Source: Hofstenia miamia (Eukaryota > Xenacoelomorpha > Acoela). Taken from it: a DNA stretch of 64,000 bases. The notes beneath the pieces are model-generated. The model saw nothing but the letters and a program-made list of their open reading frames with translations. It was not told where the DNA came from and did not search any database. Where the stretch lies: assembly GCA_004352715.1 (NCBI GenBank), contig SCFE01000014.1, positions 1,675,426 through 1,739,425 of the forward strand. The letters run 5' to 3'. Shown here piece by piece: positions 1 through 10,953 of this stretch; within the stretch, counting starts at the first letter, position 1, and each line of letters starts with the position of its first letter. The position numbers were made by a program, and so were the translations under genes.

Positions 1-775
1 AATTTCTAGTTGCCCTTTAAGTAAAATTACAAAGAAGTTTAAAAAGAAAAAGTAACAATAAATGTACCTGAAGAGCGCCATGTCTAGTTTTGGAAGGTAT
101 GTGGAGTCGGAAGAAGTTAATAACTTTGTAGAAGAAGCAAAGAAACTTTTAAATTCATTAATGAAAAAAACATAATTTTTTTGAAAATTTTCAAAGGGAT
201 ATTGCATGGAATAGTAAGTCACGTTGGCCCAACTATAAATGCAATAAAGGTAAATACCGATGGAATTAAAAACTCTATTGAATATTTTGAACATGATAAA
301 GTTTCTTATGCAAAAAAGCATCTGTACTTACAAATTCACATTCAACAAGTGCGTCAACAAGTTTGATTGATTTAGAAACTATTGTAGTTTTTGAAAAAAA
401 TAAATAGTTATGTGGCCAGAAATAGTATAAAAATTAAACAAGAATTCAGTAAGTATTATTTTAAAAAGAAGTTAATTTATGCATATCCACTATCTTGGAG
501 AGGAATTCACTTACAATTTACTGATAGAAATGAGACTGAAGAAGTAATAAATAATTGGAATAGTAATTGTTTGGGACCTGGTTCAAAAGTAAGAAAACCA
601 AAAGCTGAAAAGGTAAATTTTTCTGTGTTAATTAGAGATGTACCCAGGGAATACTCAGATGAGCAAATTGCACTATTAACTGGTCATAAAGCTAAACGCT
701 TTGTAAAGTCAAATGGTGAACTACTTAATACAATAAAATTAGATGGCAAGGATGTAGAAACTGCTAATAACTAAT
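1..775 (+). pseudogene. LINE ORF1 (gag-like) remnant
   Basis: The open stretch at 391-774 encodes a basic protein segment in which a WRGIHLQF block is followed by a VNFSVLIRDVPREYSDEQI block and then a KRFVKSNGELLNTIKL block. This order (an RRM-like or pre-zinc-knuckle domain with the 'v-I-R-x-v-P-x-e-x-s-d-e' pattern) is typical of the first ORF of Jockey/CR1-group non-LTR retrotransposons. A second short open stretch at 181-366 lies just upstream in another frame and may be the N-terminal part after a frameshift. No ORF2 follows on this strand; a microsatellite starts about 110 bp downstream. It is a dead 5' fragment. The clade is not certain. Confidence 0.5.
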
Positions 776-884
776 TAATACAGAAGTTTTTATTGATAAT
801 ATATATTGCCGGTTTAAACATTTAACTCTCGTCAAATTAATGTCAGCAGGAAAGAGCAATACTAATAATAGTGAGAACCATCAA

Positions 885-908
885 TAATAATAATAAAATA
901 ATAATAAC

Positions 909-949
<41 letters not shown>

Positions 950-966
950 GAAGAAGAAGAAGAAGA
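885..966. repeat. (AAT)n/(AAG)n microsatellite
   Basis: Interrupted AAT trinucleotide run passing into an AAG/AGG run. The flanks, about 780-1100, hold no gene I can support. Confidence 0.9.
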
Positions 967-1602
967 GGAATAATAAAATAATAATAATATTTATTTTGCA
1001 CTTACAACCCTTGGATTGAATAATAGTGCATTCAACTGCAATTTACGCATTTACAAATTTAACTAAATATATTCAAGTGGACATTACAGCATCTCTGCAA
1101 TTTTAAAAGAGGAGGATGAGGCTAACTACGTATTAGAGATACAGATAATCCTTTCTCTTCTTTTCTTATTCAATTTTATTGTGTATAATATTTTTCATAT
1201 CTTTCGATGATTTCAGAGAATATGAAGCTGTCCTTTAGTCTATTACTTTTGTAAAATAAATCCCCTTCACGTTTGTTTCTTAGCTCATAATTTGTGAATG
1301 ACGATTGTTCTGGGATCAACTTATTCAATGAGTGTGTTGGTTTTCAAATTTGTTGCCATAATCTATTACATAGCATTTGCCGTCGATCATATAATGAAAA
1401 AAATTTGCAGCTATCATTGCTTCAGCATATTCATTATCTCTAAACACTATTTTTAGTGCTCTTTTTTGAATTGCTTCTAATTGCTTTCTTTGTTCTTGTG
1501 TAATGAATGCTGTTGTGCCATAATGGAGCAGCATATTCAATTGTTGACCTTATGAGGGCTTTATATATGGTGATTGTACTTTATTTGGAACATTGCTTCT
1601 CT

Positions 1603-2208
1603 TTAATTGACGAAGATTTCGCAAATATGATCACTTCTCATTGGTGGAGAAATTTGTTTGAACTGACAAACAGATTCTGTTAGCTTTAAATGAATTTCAT
1701 TAGCAATGTCACTTGGCGAAATTTGACTAAGAGAGCCATCAGTAGTTAGTTGCCTTGATCGAACAGATATACAACTTATTTTCTTAATACAATACCACCA
1801 ATGTGAAGGGTTAACTTGTTTGAGTTCCTTGTCATGATGCTCGTAGTATCTTTCTACTGAAACATTCAAAACTCTGTTAATGAAATTGCGTAATTTTTTA
1901 AATTTAACTAAGTTGCCAGAGTGAAATGCTTGTCCTCTTTTCTTTATGAGTTTCTTAATTTTTGGCCTTATCCATGGCTTGTCATTAGAGAAATCTTTGA
2001 TTTTTTTCAGTGGGAAACAATTTTCAATTTGATGTGAAATATAAGAAGAAAACGTATCCCATTGACTAACAAAGTTCGAATACTTCCTAAAGAATTCCAT
2101 CCAGTTTACTGATGATAAAAATTTCCCAAATTGTAATTTGTTTATATCAAAAATACTTCGACACAATTTGTAAGAATTTGATTGTGGTTTATTTTCTGTT
2201 GACCGCAT
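1603..2208 (-). pseudogene. LINE ORF2 linker between endonuclease and RT
   Basis: A 201-residue open stretch with segments of the type WMEFFRKYSNFVSQWDTF, KPWIRPKIKKLIKKRGQAF and NPSHWWYCIKKI. These match the usual spacer upstream of reverse transcriptase in Jockey/CR1 elements (W-x-t-x-e-i-k-x-l-i-x-x-r-x-x-a, then HWWxxIKKI). It ends before the RT fingers, where the deletion begins. Confidence 0.6.
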
Positions 2209-2260
2209 TATTATTGATTGGTGGAGACATCCTCCTATGCTTGGTAGGGGACAAACTTCC

Positions 2261-2836
2261 TTAAAGATATTTTGATTCGATGTAAATATTTTGTCTAATG
2301 TTTTGCAAGGTGGGTTGGGATTTAACCATTTGGTGTAGGCGAAATTCTGTGAGCAAAAAGTTAGTATTTAGAGCATTTAAATCTCCAGCTATAATTATCA
2401 CATGATTTGGATAGTCAATTTCAAATGACCTAGCTGCTAATCGAAGATATTTTGTCAATCTTTTGTTTTTGGTATTGATCCAGTGAGGATGATAGATCAC
2501 TTCAATGATGTATCCACTAATACTACGAGGTGAGCAAGAGGAAGACAATTTAATCCATAAGGCTTTTATTCCTAAAAATTCATCACTTTTTACCAAAGAA
2601 GGTATAAAACGCAAATACGGAATGCCACAAAGAATTTGAATCATTACTCCTCTTCCATGTGAAACAATTCTATCTAAACGCTCAATATTATAATTATCCA
2701 ACTGAACACTTGAATCTGAAATTAGATTTGATAGATGTGTTTCAGCAAGTAGCACTAACTCCACTGGATTTTCAGAAACAACTGAAAAACGTTCATCCAT
2801 TTTATGCTTTAGTGATTGCACATTGCTAAAGAACAC
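2261..2836 (-). pseudogene. LINE ORF2 endonuclease domain (EEP-type)
   Basis: This is an apurinic-like endonuclease segment of the CR1-like LINE. Visible landmarks are an N-terminal asparagine in SNVQSLKHKMDE, the ETHLS segment that carries the catalytic glutamate in this family, and the GDLNALN motif corresponding to the conserved GDFN. In an intact element this enzyme nicks target DNA to prime reverse transcription. The frame breaks near 2260 and resumes at 2208, so this is a relic. Confidence 0.7.
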
Positions 2837-3041
2837 AGACGGTATCAGTGGAAATTTTGATTTATGTAGTCAATCTACAACAGCCAAGCTGTCATTTCTG
2901 TAGAGCTTAAGATTTATAATTTTTAATTCAGACTTATCAATTCCTGTTTTTATCATTTTGTAACGTCTCTTCAAAATTTTTTTCTCAATTAAACGATCTT
3001 CCCCTGATAGATCACTTGAGATAAAAACTTTTCTATTATGT

Positions 3042-3066
3042 GTCCGTGTGTGTGTGTGTGTGTGTT
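3042..3066. repeat. (TG)n microsatellite within LINE ORF1
   Basis: Short dinucleotide expansion inside the ORF1 part of the minus-strand LINE. It disrupts the coding frame there. Confidence 0.85.
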
Positions 3067-3620
3067 AGTTTTGCAACGCTTGCCATGACTGTTCTTACTT
3101 TCCAATCTGAGTTAAACTTGACAATGAGAGTTCTAGGCTATCTTTTATATTGAAATATTTTAACATGTCATTTACTAATTCCAATTCACACTTCAATCTA
3201 TCTTCATAATTTCCTGAAAATACGGCCATTCCATTAATGCGTAAGTTTAAAAGAAATGCCGTGTCACTTACTGCTTCTAGCATCGAAGATGAGGAGGCTT
3301 GTTCATAGTTGTGTTGAACGATTTTAGGCAATTTTTCTTCTGCTCTAATTTTCAATTCTTATGCTCTTGTGTAACCTCACGATACAAAGATTTTATACGA
3401 ATTTCTAATTTTGAAACTTTAGGTATTCCAAAATTTAAAGCTGAAACAATTTCTTCCTTCTTATCCTTCAAAGAACAGTCATTACATATTATAATGAGAT
3501 TGTCAGAATAACGTAAAAATGCGTCTACTGCAGTTTTGGAAAAGCCAGCACATTCCTTTAAATGGTAATTTGATTTACAAAGTATGCATATGAAGACATT
3601 TGCATTGCAATTGATATCAT

Positions 3621-4282
3621 GATTGCATTACTTACAAACTATATTAGATTGCATTAGTATGTATACTATAAACAATTTTCAACCTGTTGAATTTCCCACA
3701 ATAAATATTGCCTAATTTTTATAGTTTGTTGAACACAGATCTCGTGAGGTCCTATGATTAAAACTATACTGCAGAAAGTTATGATTCGCAAATTATGATA
3801 ACGATGAATTTTCTGATACAGATCTGATTTTATTGCAATCGTAGTGATTGAATTTCTTAAAACTTGGAGCATAAGATGTGTGCACATCTTTGCTCCATAT
3901 AGCCTGCATCAGCTTACAACGAGATATTCTTCTGCAATCTTTTGTTTTTGGGAAGTTTAAGTCTTTTCTTTTAAGGGAAACGCTTTCTGTTCATCAAATC
4001 AAACTTGCAACATGTTTTTGCATATGCGGATCCCAGATTTTAGCTGCATGCTAAAACCTTGTTTCGTTGCCTGTCGCACAACTATTGGTTTGAAGTAACT
4101 AAGAACACAGGACATCGAAGATATGCTATAATGTAAAAAATTACTGTTTTAATGGGCATGTATTGATTCTAATTGTTTTTCAATTATTTGATGTATTTTT
4201 TGTATTCATTGCAAGCATTTTCTACAACTCCTGAGATATTGTTATTTCCACTTATAAATCAAATTTCTTTTGCTTATCAAAA
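3621..4282. other. no gene recognised
   Basis: AT-rich sequence. A 73-codon minus-strand open stretch at 3666-3887 has no recognisable motif and I do not call it a gene. Confidence 0.5.
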
Positions 4283-5337
4283 ATGTCATTAAGAATTGTT
4301 AGCAAAGAGCTGAAATGCGATTATTTAGGAGAAGGCCTTGCTTTATCCAATTATCTTCATGCTCATTGTAAACACCTACCTCATTTTCATTCGTGTTCAA
4401 TCAAACCAAGATCAAAGGTAAAAGAATTAGACTTTATTTAAACTCCAGTGACAAAGAAAATGGCTTTGTCAAAGGGCATTTTGTGAAAAACAGAGAAGAA
4501 TTAATGTAGTCTAATTTGACAAAGACCTGCATAATTTCTATTGGCTGGCTAATCAATCTTATAAAATTTCAAACTATTTAAATTGGGCTCAGGTCGGTTA
4601 ATAGAATATTTCATTTCTGTAAATCCTTTTAAAATGTAACATAAGATGATTTTGTTAGAATTAAAATTACGAAAATCAATTTTGCCACTTAAAAATAACG
4701 AAACAAAAAATCTCAAATGTGTTCTTTCCTAAATGTTTTTTTGAAATTATTTTTTGAAAATTTTTTTGTTAAGGAAACACGTATTTGCTTAAATAAGTAG
4801 TACTTAAACTAACCTTTTCTAAGTTTTAAAGATATTTTGCAATTTGTGACTAACATGATAGTTGGAATAAGAAAAACTCAGCTTAATAAAATTTGTAGCT
4901 AATGGAATCAACGTCTTCAATAGAACTAAAATGAATGGAATATTATTCACTGTTGTAGTTGCATGTTGCATTTCTATCATTCTTAGTTGCATACGATGAG
5001 AATTTTATGCATATTTGCACAGAGTACCCTATTCAACTTGATGAATATCGAATTTTAAATCGATTTTATTATTTATACAAGGATAACTAAATAATAAATA
5101 TCTAGTAATCAGTAATACAAGTATTAAACGAATTTATGTTTATTGATGCTCAAATCCTTTAGATTGCTGAATATATATAGAACCTACTGTAGCTTATAAG
5201 CTTGGCTTCTTGCATTTAAAGGCTATACTGTTAAAGTCTATTTAAAGTTTTTGATGCCATCATATATAGCAGAACCATTTATTTATTGCAAAAAGAGACA
5301 TGAAAAAAATATATAAACAGAAAACAAGCAAAGCCTT

Positions 5338-5371
<34 letters not shown>

Positions 5372-5631
5372 TTTAAAAATAATGATTGAATTTTATGTAA
5401 GAAAACTATACTAACCGGGACGAATATAAATGGAAATAGCAGCATCACAATTTTAAGAAAAAATATGCAGTTTTCAAGCAGAGACATGTTCGTAGCATAA
5501 AAAAAGATTATCAAATTTGGAACGAGCCTGACTCCTTGCCGATCATATAGCTGAATTCTAATGATGACATAATACAAACACACATACGTGATTGTATATA
5601 CATGTATATTTACATATATAAATGCATATGT

Positions 5632-5666
<35 letters not shown>

Positions 5667-7582
5667 TTGTATTAAAATAACGTTTTAGGAAAACACATAT
5701 GAAAGAAAATGAAGGATTGGGGAATCAACAAAATTTAGACTTCCTTCCCAATGCAAAGTAGGAATTCTATAAACCAAATTGAATATATGAGTCAGAAATT
5801 ACAATTTGAAATTAACTTAAGATTACACTACTCATGCAATATTAGATGCTTATTTTTTTTTCTCTATCATGTATAAATAAAATCGTAGCATTAGCATGAT
5901 CCGGGAAAATTAACAAGCATATAATGTTTTTACGTTTTCATTCATACCTGAACATTAAAATAAATATCTGTTTTTGATGCTCCTAAGCTTTTTAGGGCTA
6001 AGTTGATGCGCCATATGCTAATCTTCTTAAAACTGACTATTTATTCATATACAAGCAGGAAATTCCTTCTTTCCTCTTGTAGTACTTGCTCTTCTTCATT
6101 TAATATTTTTGTTATTCAGTTATATATCAAATCCCTTTACTAAGACGAGGTCGAGGACGAAAACGACAACTAGAACTACTACTATATATGAATGTTTTTT
6201 AATTTTGATTTAAACCCAAGAACCTAAGTTCAACTAATGATTACAGAAGTAATAGTGCTACACTTCTGCCTCTTGCTTAATGAAATACAATAGGAAAATA
6301 TTTTGATTTATTAAGATCTAGTTAAGCTTAATCTATTGAGTAACTCAATGAAAAAAAATACTTATTTATATTAAACTTTTCTGTATGACAATTTATTAAA
6401 TATATTTCTAAATATTTCGTTTAGAGCAAATTCAAAGGTAATTAATGCTTTAAAAAGAAAAGGTAATTTTTGAAAGTTTTTTACAAATTGACTTGTTGAA
6501 AATTATTGATATTGATGACATGATACAGACGTTGGATTCTATAGTAGAGCATTATGAGTAACCATGTGGTTGGGGGTCAATTCTTAGTTAAGTCTTCAGT
6601 ATCATAATTACATAACAAATATAAATGGAGTTCAAACGCATAAATGTACATTGAGATATAGCAGAAATTTTTAAGCTTTTCAATTACCATATAGTTTTGT
6701 GGGAAAAGTTTGAGTTTATTGCGTCTACGCTCTAGCATTGACCATACACTTTCTTAGTTATTTTTTGCTCTAGCATTGACCATACACTTTCTTAGTTATT
6801 TTTTCCGTGCTTATATTACATGGCTTTTTTATCTGGATACTAGTAAATTGATGCTAAATATATAATATAATCTATAAATTGTTGAATTTAATATACAATT
6901 ATTGGTTTTTGATAATAAGTGTCAATCAATGATATATTTCGCATTGAATTGGGAAGATATGTCTTATTTTCAAAAGTCTCATAGTTAAAATATACAAAAA
7001 GTTATGGGAAGATCCATACGCAGAGGAAATCAAAGCTGCTATGGAAAGTTTCTTTAAATGCCAAACGCAAGTACTTCGAATGCAACAGGTGATATTAAAC
7101 TTCAAAAAGAAGAATATGATTCTAAAACTTAATATTGGTTAAATCGACGACACTTGCCTAACCTTAGCGGCAGTTTCAAAGAGAAAAATACCATTTTATA
7201 ATTTTCCATATTGCAAGGAGTAGTATCACTAAGTCATCACATGTTTATTTTATTTTTATCATTCGTCTTACTTATCAATGAGCAATAGATTTGCTTAGAT
7301 CCTTTTCCGGAAAAGTTGAAGCCCTGTTCTGAATTCCATCCTCGTTGCTGGTATTGGCCTGATTCATCAACACTATACACTAGATCAAATACTCATATTC
7401 GTTTTTATGAGGAAACAACCGCAAGTAGATATTATCCAGTGAACATTGCAAGACCTGATTTCACTTGGGCACTCAACTTTTCTGAACGTCACGCTCATGT
7501 TTATCGAGATTTTGGTCCAGGATGTGTAATGCGAGTTCACTTTTTACAGTCCAAAGCAGAAGGTTATTTTCGCTCAATATAA
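4283..7582 (+). CDS. spliced host gene, partial model (paralogue of 57662-57994)
   Basis: Three exons are proposed. Exon a, 4283-4417, starts at an ATG and runs 45 codons to a GTAAAA donor (MSLRIVSKELKCDYLGEGLA...). Exon b, 6985-7088, follows an ATAG acceptor and encodes a segment KKLWEDPYAEEIKAAMESFF... ending at a GTGATA donor. Exon c, 7289-7582, encodes about 97 residues to a stop, rich in aromatic and proline residues (EFHPRCWYWPDSSTLY, RPDFTWALNFSERHAHVYRD). Phases of a and b do not match, so at least one exon is missing from the model or a boundary is wrong; b to c joins in phase 0. I do not recognise the family. No signal peptide or membrane segment is seen in these pieces. Conservation of exon c with the paralogue is the main evidence that it is real. 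Confidence 0.6.
5330..5668. repeat. two TA-rich microsatellites
   Basis: (TA)n runs at about 5339-5369 and 5636-5663, with related TATACATA-type sequence between them. They lie in the proposed intron 4418-6984, which otherwise shows no gene. Confidence 0.85.
6729..6804. repeat. 38-bp perfect tandem duplication
   Basis: The 38-bp unit at 6729-6766 is repeated identically at 6767-6804, inside the proposed intron. It is a recent slippage or end-joining duplication. Confidence 0.9.
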
Positions 7583-8660
7583 ATTCCTTTAACTAAAAAA
7601 TTACACTAAAACAAAAACGAAATTCAGTTTATTATTACTCGAAAAATATTAGTTCATAGCTGGAAGTAACGTAGTAGATATTAATGTCCCACAATACTTA
7701 TGCATAACGATGAACATCGATTGGGATAACCCAATCCGTATTTGCAAATTGTAAGAAAGTCTAATCCGCATCCCTCCTGCATCCGAAAACCTTTTTATTT
7801 TCTAATCCTCACCGAATCCGCATCTGAAGAATATATAAATATTCATGTATATGTGTGCGTTTGGGTATAGCAAAATGATTTTTTTAAAAATTTTTTAGGT
7901 TAATGTTCTTAAGTTTTGATGCTATTGTGCGGAAAATTTTAAGCCGACTTTCCAAAGATGCTTGCAAAAGAAAGAGGAAGCTATTTTCTGAAAATTGGAA
8001 CAAAGCTATTGACAACAGAAGATAAGACAAATAACTGCAAACGCACAAATTGGTTATACAACAAAAGCAGACAGATTTGCTTTAATAGAACTGTTGAATA
8101 TAGTATTCTTGTGATTGAAAATACCTCAAAAATGGCACCAAAAAAATGAATGTAAAAATACGGCTAATTAGCTCTCTCTATTAAAATAGAATCAAGAGTT
8201 TGACGCCATTTTTTTCATTTACAAATGAAATCTTTCTCTAGTATTTCCTATCTCGAGGAGACACATCATGGAAATTAATAAATTAATAAGAAAACGAAAA
8301 CTGTTGCAATGGTTACATTAATTAGGATCTAAATAAGGATCATATTCCATAAGTATATTCTTATAATTGTGATGTCTGTGGAAACTTATACATGGGCGAG
8401 AGTATTCGACATTTTGAAATCAGAATATAAACTGGCATCTTCAATCAAAACTATTATTCACATTCATAACATCAATCTAAACAATTTTAGAATAATCAAA
8501 CAAATCAAAAGTATCTGAAACTTACTAGCTAAAATATCATAAGAAATCAATGATGTCAAATAGGCAAAAGAACTTAAGATCACCCTATTTGTATTAATTA
8601 ATATAATTTTTCACCATGGCTGAATTGTAGTCAAAAACATTAAACGACATTTTCAAATTA

Positions 8661-8664
<4 letters not shown>
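7583..8664. other. no gene recognised
   Basis: AT-rich sequence between the terminal exon and the foldback element. A 63-codon plus-strand open stretch at 7958-8149 has no motif I can recognise. Confidence 0.4.
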
Positions 8665-8692
<28 letters not shown>

Positions 8693-9594
8693 TTACTAAT
8701 ATCAAGCGCATTGTCACATTTTGTTCATTTATATTGGGCGCTTTGTCACTTTTCCATTTATATTTGGCGCTTCTATTGATATACAAAAAATTTATATTGG
8801 CGCTTTGTCAGTAAAAAAATGTTATGGCTTATTATGATAAAATAAACTTTATTTTCATTTTTCAAAAATATTTATGCACATATGAAGCACATAAACTGGC
8901 TGTAATAGTTCTTTTCAAAGTAAAACATCAAATTTTTGATATACATAAATGAATAAGGTTGGACAGTTCCTTTCAAAAATCTATAAATACAAATCTGTAT
9001 TAAGACTTTCAAGCACTAAATTAAAACAAAAACCCTACAAATGTATAGTAAACAAAAATTAATCAACAGTTCCTGTAATCTAAAAAATTCTTTGAAGGTA
9101 TATGTATTAATGTCCCTTGCACTTTTTCATTTTTTGAAAGAGATTTAGAGAAGCTCATTGACCAGACAACAAATGCTTTTTCATTTAAGGCATTGCAATA
9201 ACAATCTATATAATTTTTTTGTTTTGAGAAGCCGGAAAAATGTAATTTAAATAAAAAATTTCAAGATTTCAGATGGTTAAATCAGTAGATTGCAACGTTG
9301 CTTACATTCAAGTTTTTGGAGGGAAAATTCATGTTTTTCTTAGTCAAAAGATATTTAATACGTTTGTTCATTTAAAATTTATCAATTTCAAAGTGTTATA
9401 GATATTTTGTTTTTGTTCAGTAACAAAAAACCTGAAAAAGACAAAGCGCCATATGTAATTTTTTTCTGTAAATTTTATATAAGTTGCTCTAACATCTGAT
9501 GAAATTTTGAGAAACTTTTTTTCATTGATCCAATATTTATTTTTTAATACTATCAAAATTAAGCAAATGGCTCTTTGTCTCCTTAGAAATGCTA

Positions 9595-9633
<39 letters not shown>

Positions 9634-10525
9634 TTGTATTATAAAATAAATACTGGATCAAAGAAAAAAAGTTTCGCAAAATTTCATCAGATTTTAGAGC
9701 AACTTATAAAAAATTTACCTAAAAAAATTATGTATGGCGGTTTGTCTTTTTCAGGTTTTTTACTGTACAGAAACAGAATTTTGATAACACTTAGGAACAG
9801 ATAAATTTTAAAAGAACAAAGGCATTAGAAATCATTTGACTAACAAAAACATGAATTTTCCCTCCAAAAACTTGAAGGTAAGCAGCGCTGCAATCTAATG
9901 ATTTAACCATCCGATATGTTGAATTTTTTTATTTTTCGCCTTCCCAAAACGAAAGAAAAAATATATAGATTATTATTACAATGCCTTAAATGAAAGCACA
10001 TGTTTTCTAGTCAATGAGATCTTCTAAATCTCGTCCAAAAATGAAAAGTCACAAGGGAAAAATAATAAATAAACTTTCTATTGATATTAGAGTTTATACA
10101 TGAACTGTTGTTTTAATTTTGTTTACTACACATTTTGTCATTAGCTACGTAGTGGTTTTTTGTTTTAATTTAGTGCTTGAAAGTGTTAATTAAGCTTTCT
10201 ACTAATAGATTTTTAAATGAAATGTCAAATCCTATTCATTTATGTATATCATAATTTTGATGTTTTACATTGATAAAAACTGTTCTTACAGCCAGTTTAT
10301 GCCTTCATATGTCTAAAAATTATAGAAAAAATAAAGTTTTTTTATCAAAATGGCTCATAATATTTTTTTACTGACAAAGCGCCAATAAAAATTTTTTGCA
10401 TATTGACAAAGCGACAAAAATCGGACAAAGCGCCAAATATAAATGAAAAAATACAAAGCGTCTTATATAAATAGACAAAACGTGACAAAGCGCCTCATAT
10501 AAGTGTATATATATATGTATATATA
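8665..10525. mobile_element. large foldback (inverted-repeat) element
   Basis: Two arms of about 0.9 kb (left 8665-9598, right 9632-10525) are reverse complements along their whole length with moderate divergence. They meet at a central (TA)n run at 9599-9631. The outer part of each arm carries four to five copies of a GGCGCTTTGTCA-like motif (left near 8705, 8738, 8768, 8800; right near 10371, 10402, 10422, 10455, 10483). The open frames at 9368-9679 (-) and 9589-9804 (+) are the two arms read outward and are probably not genes. The structure fits a non-autonomous foldback transposon or two head-to-head copies of one repeat. No target-site duplication can be seen because the ends run into TA repeats. 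Confidence 0.85.
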
Positions 10526-10566
10526 TATANTATATAGAGAGAGAGGGAGAGAGAGAGAGAGAGAAA
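10500..10566. repeat. (TA)n and (GA)n microsatellites
   Basis: TA run, containing one N, followed by a GA run at the outer right edge of the foldback element. From 10567 to 10953 I see only AT-rich leader sequence for the next gene. Confidence 0.9.
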
Positions 10567-10953
10567 GAAGTTAATGCAACGTTTATTTAATTATTGAGTA
10601 ATATTGGCAATTTAGTCTTCAATATTTCTCAAACACAATAATGATTGTTGGAATTAAATCGTATACTATCTGATCATTTTTATCCCAATTTTCTAAGTAG
10701 TTTATAACAATAGATTTTTAAATAAAATGTTGCCCTCTATAAATTAATGCTTAGTGCACTTTAATGATAATTAATAATTTTATTCCTACTTTTTAGTTTA
10801 TTGAAATACCCCACCCTAACCGCAGCTTACTTTCCTTAGAAAAAAATGAATAATTTAGCTTTATTTGCATTTTTAAGCAACAATCTGAAATTTCTGCTAT
10901 AGATTAAGTGAGTTTTTTAAAAACTTGCAACTTAAAGTGTAATAACAGGGTTT

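Larger units (their letters stand above)
1100..3620 (-). mobile_element. CR1-like LINE, internally deleted
   Basis: Read on the minus strand, the element begins near 3610 with ORF1. A C-x2-C ... H-x4-C ... C-x2-C cluster (about 3590-3460) resembles a PHD finger, as known for CR1-type ORF1 proteins. It is followed by a helical segment (3355-3095) and a C-terminal block with the pattern SDLSGEDR-IEKKILKRRYK (about 3025-2960). ORF2 starts at 2836 with the endonuclease: NVQSLKHKMDE, then LVLLAETHLS, then a VIIIAGDLNALN motif. The reading continues at 2208-1603 into the linker before reverse transcriptase. It then jumps straight to the thumb region (1540-1325, KQLEAIQKRALKIVF). The reverse transcriptase catalytic core is missing, and several frameshifts are present. 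The element is non-functional. Confidence 0.75.

Noticed and set aside
885-966. CRISPR-like or satellite array
   Set aside because: Plain trinucleotide microsatellite without spacers; no CRISPR signal anywhere in this eukaryotic window.
6517-6595. Possible seventh tRNA-like fold (TAGTAGAGCATTA, then GGGGGTCAATTC)
   Set aside because: I could not pair acceptor or T-arm strands convincingly.
9368-9804. Two similar ORFs on opposite strands, as if a divergent gene pair
   Set aside because: They are the two arms of the foldback read outward from its TA centre; similarity comes from the inverted repeat.
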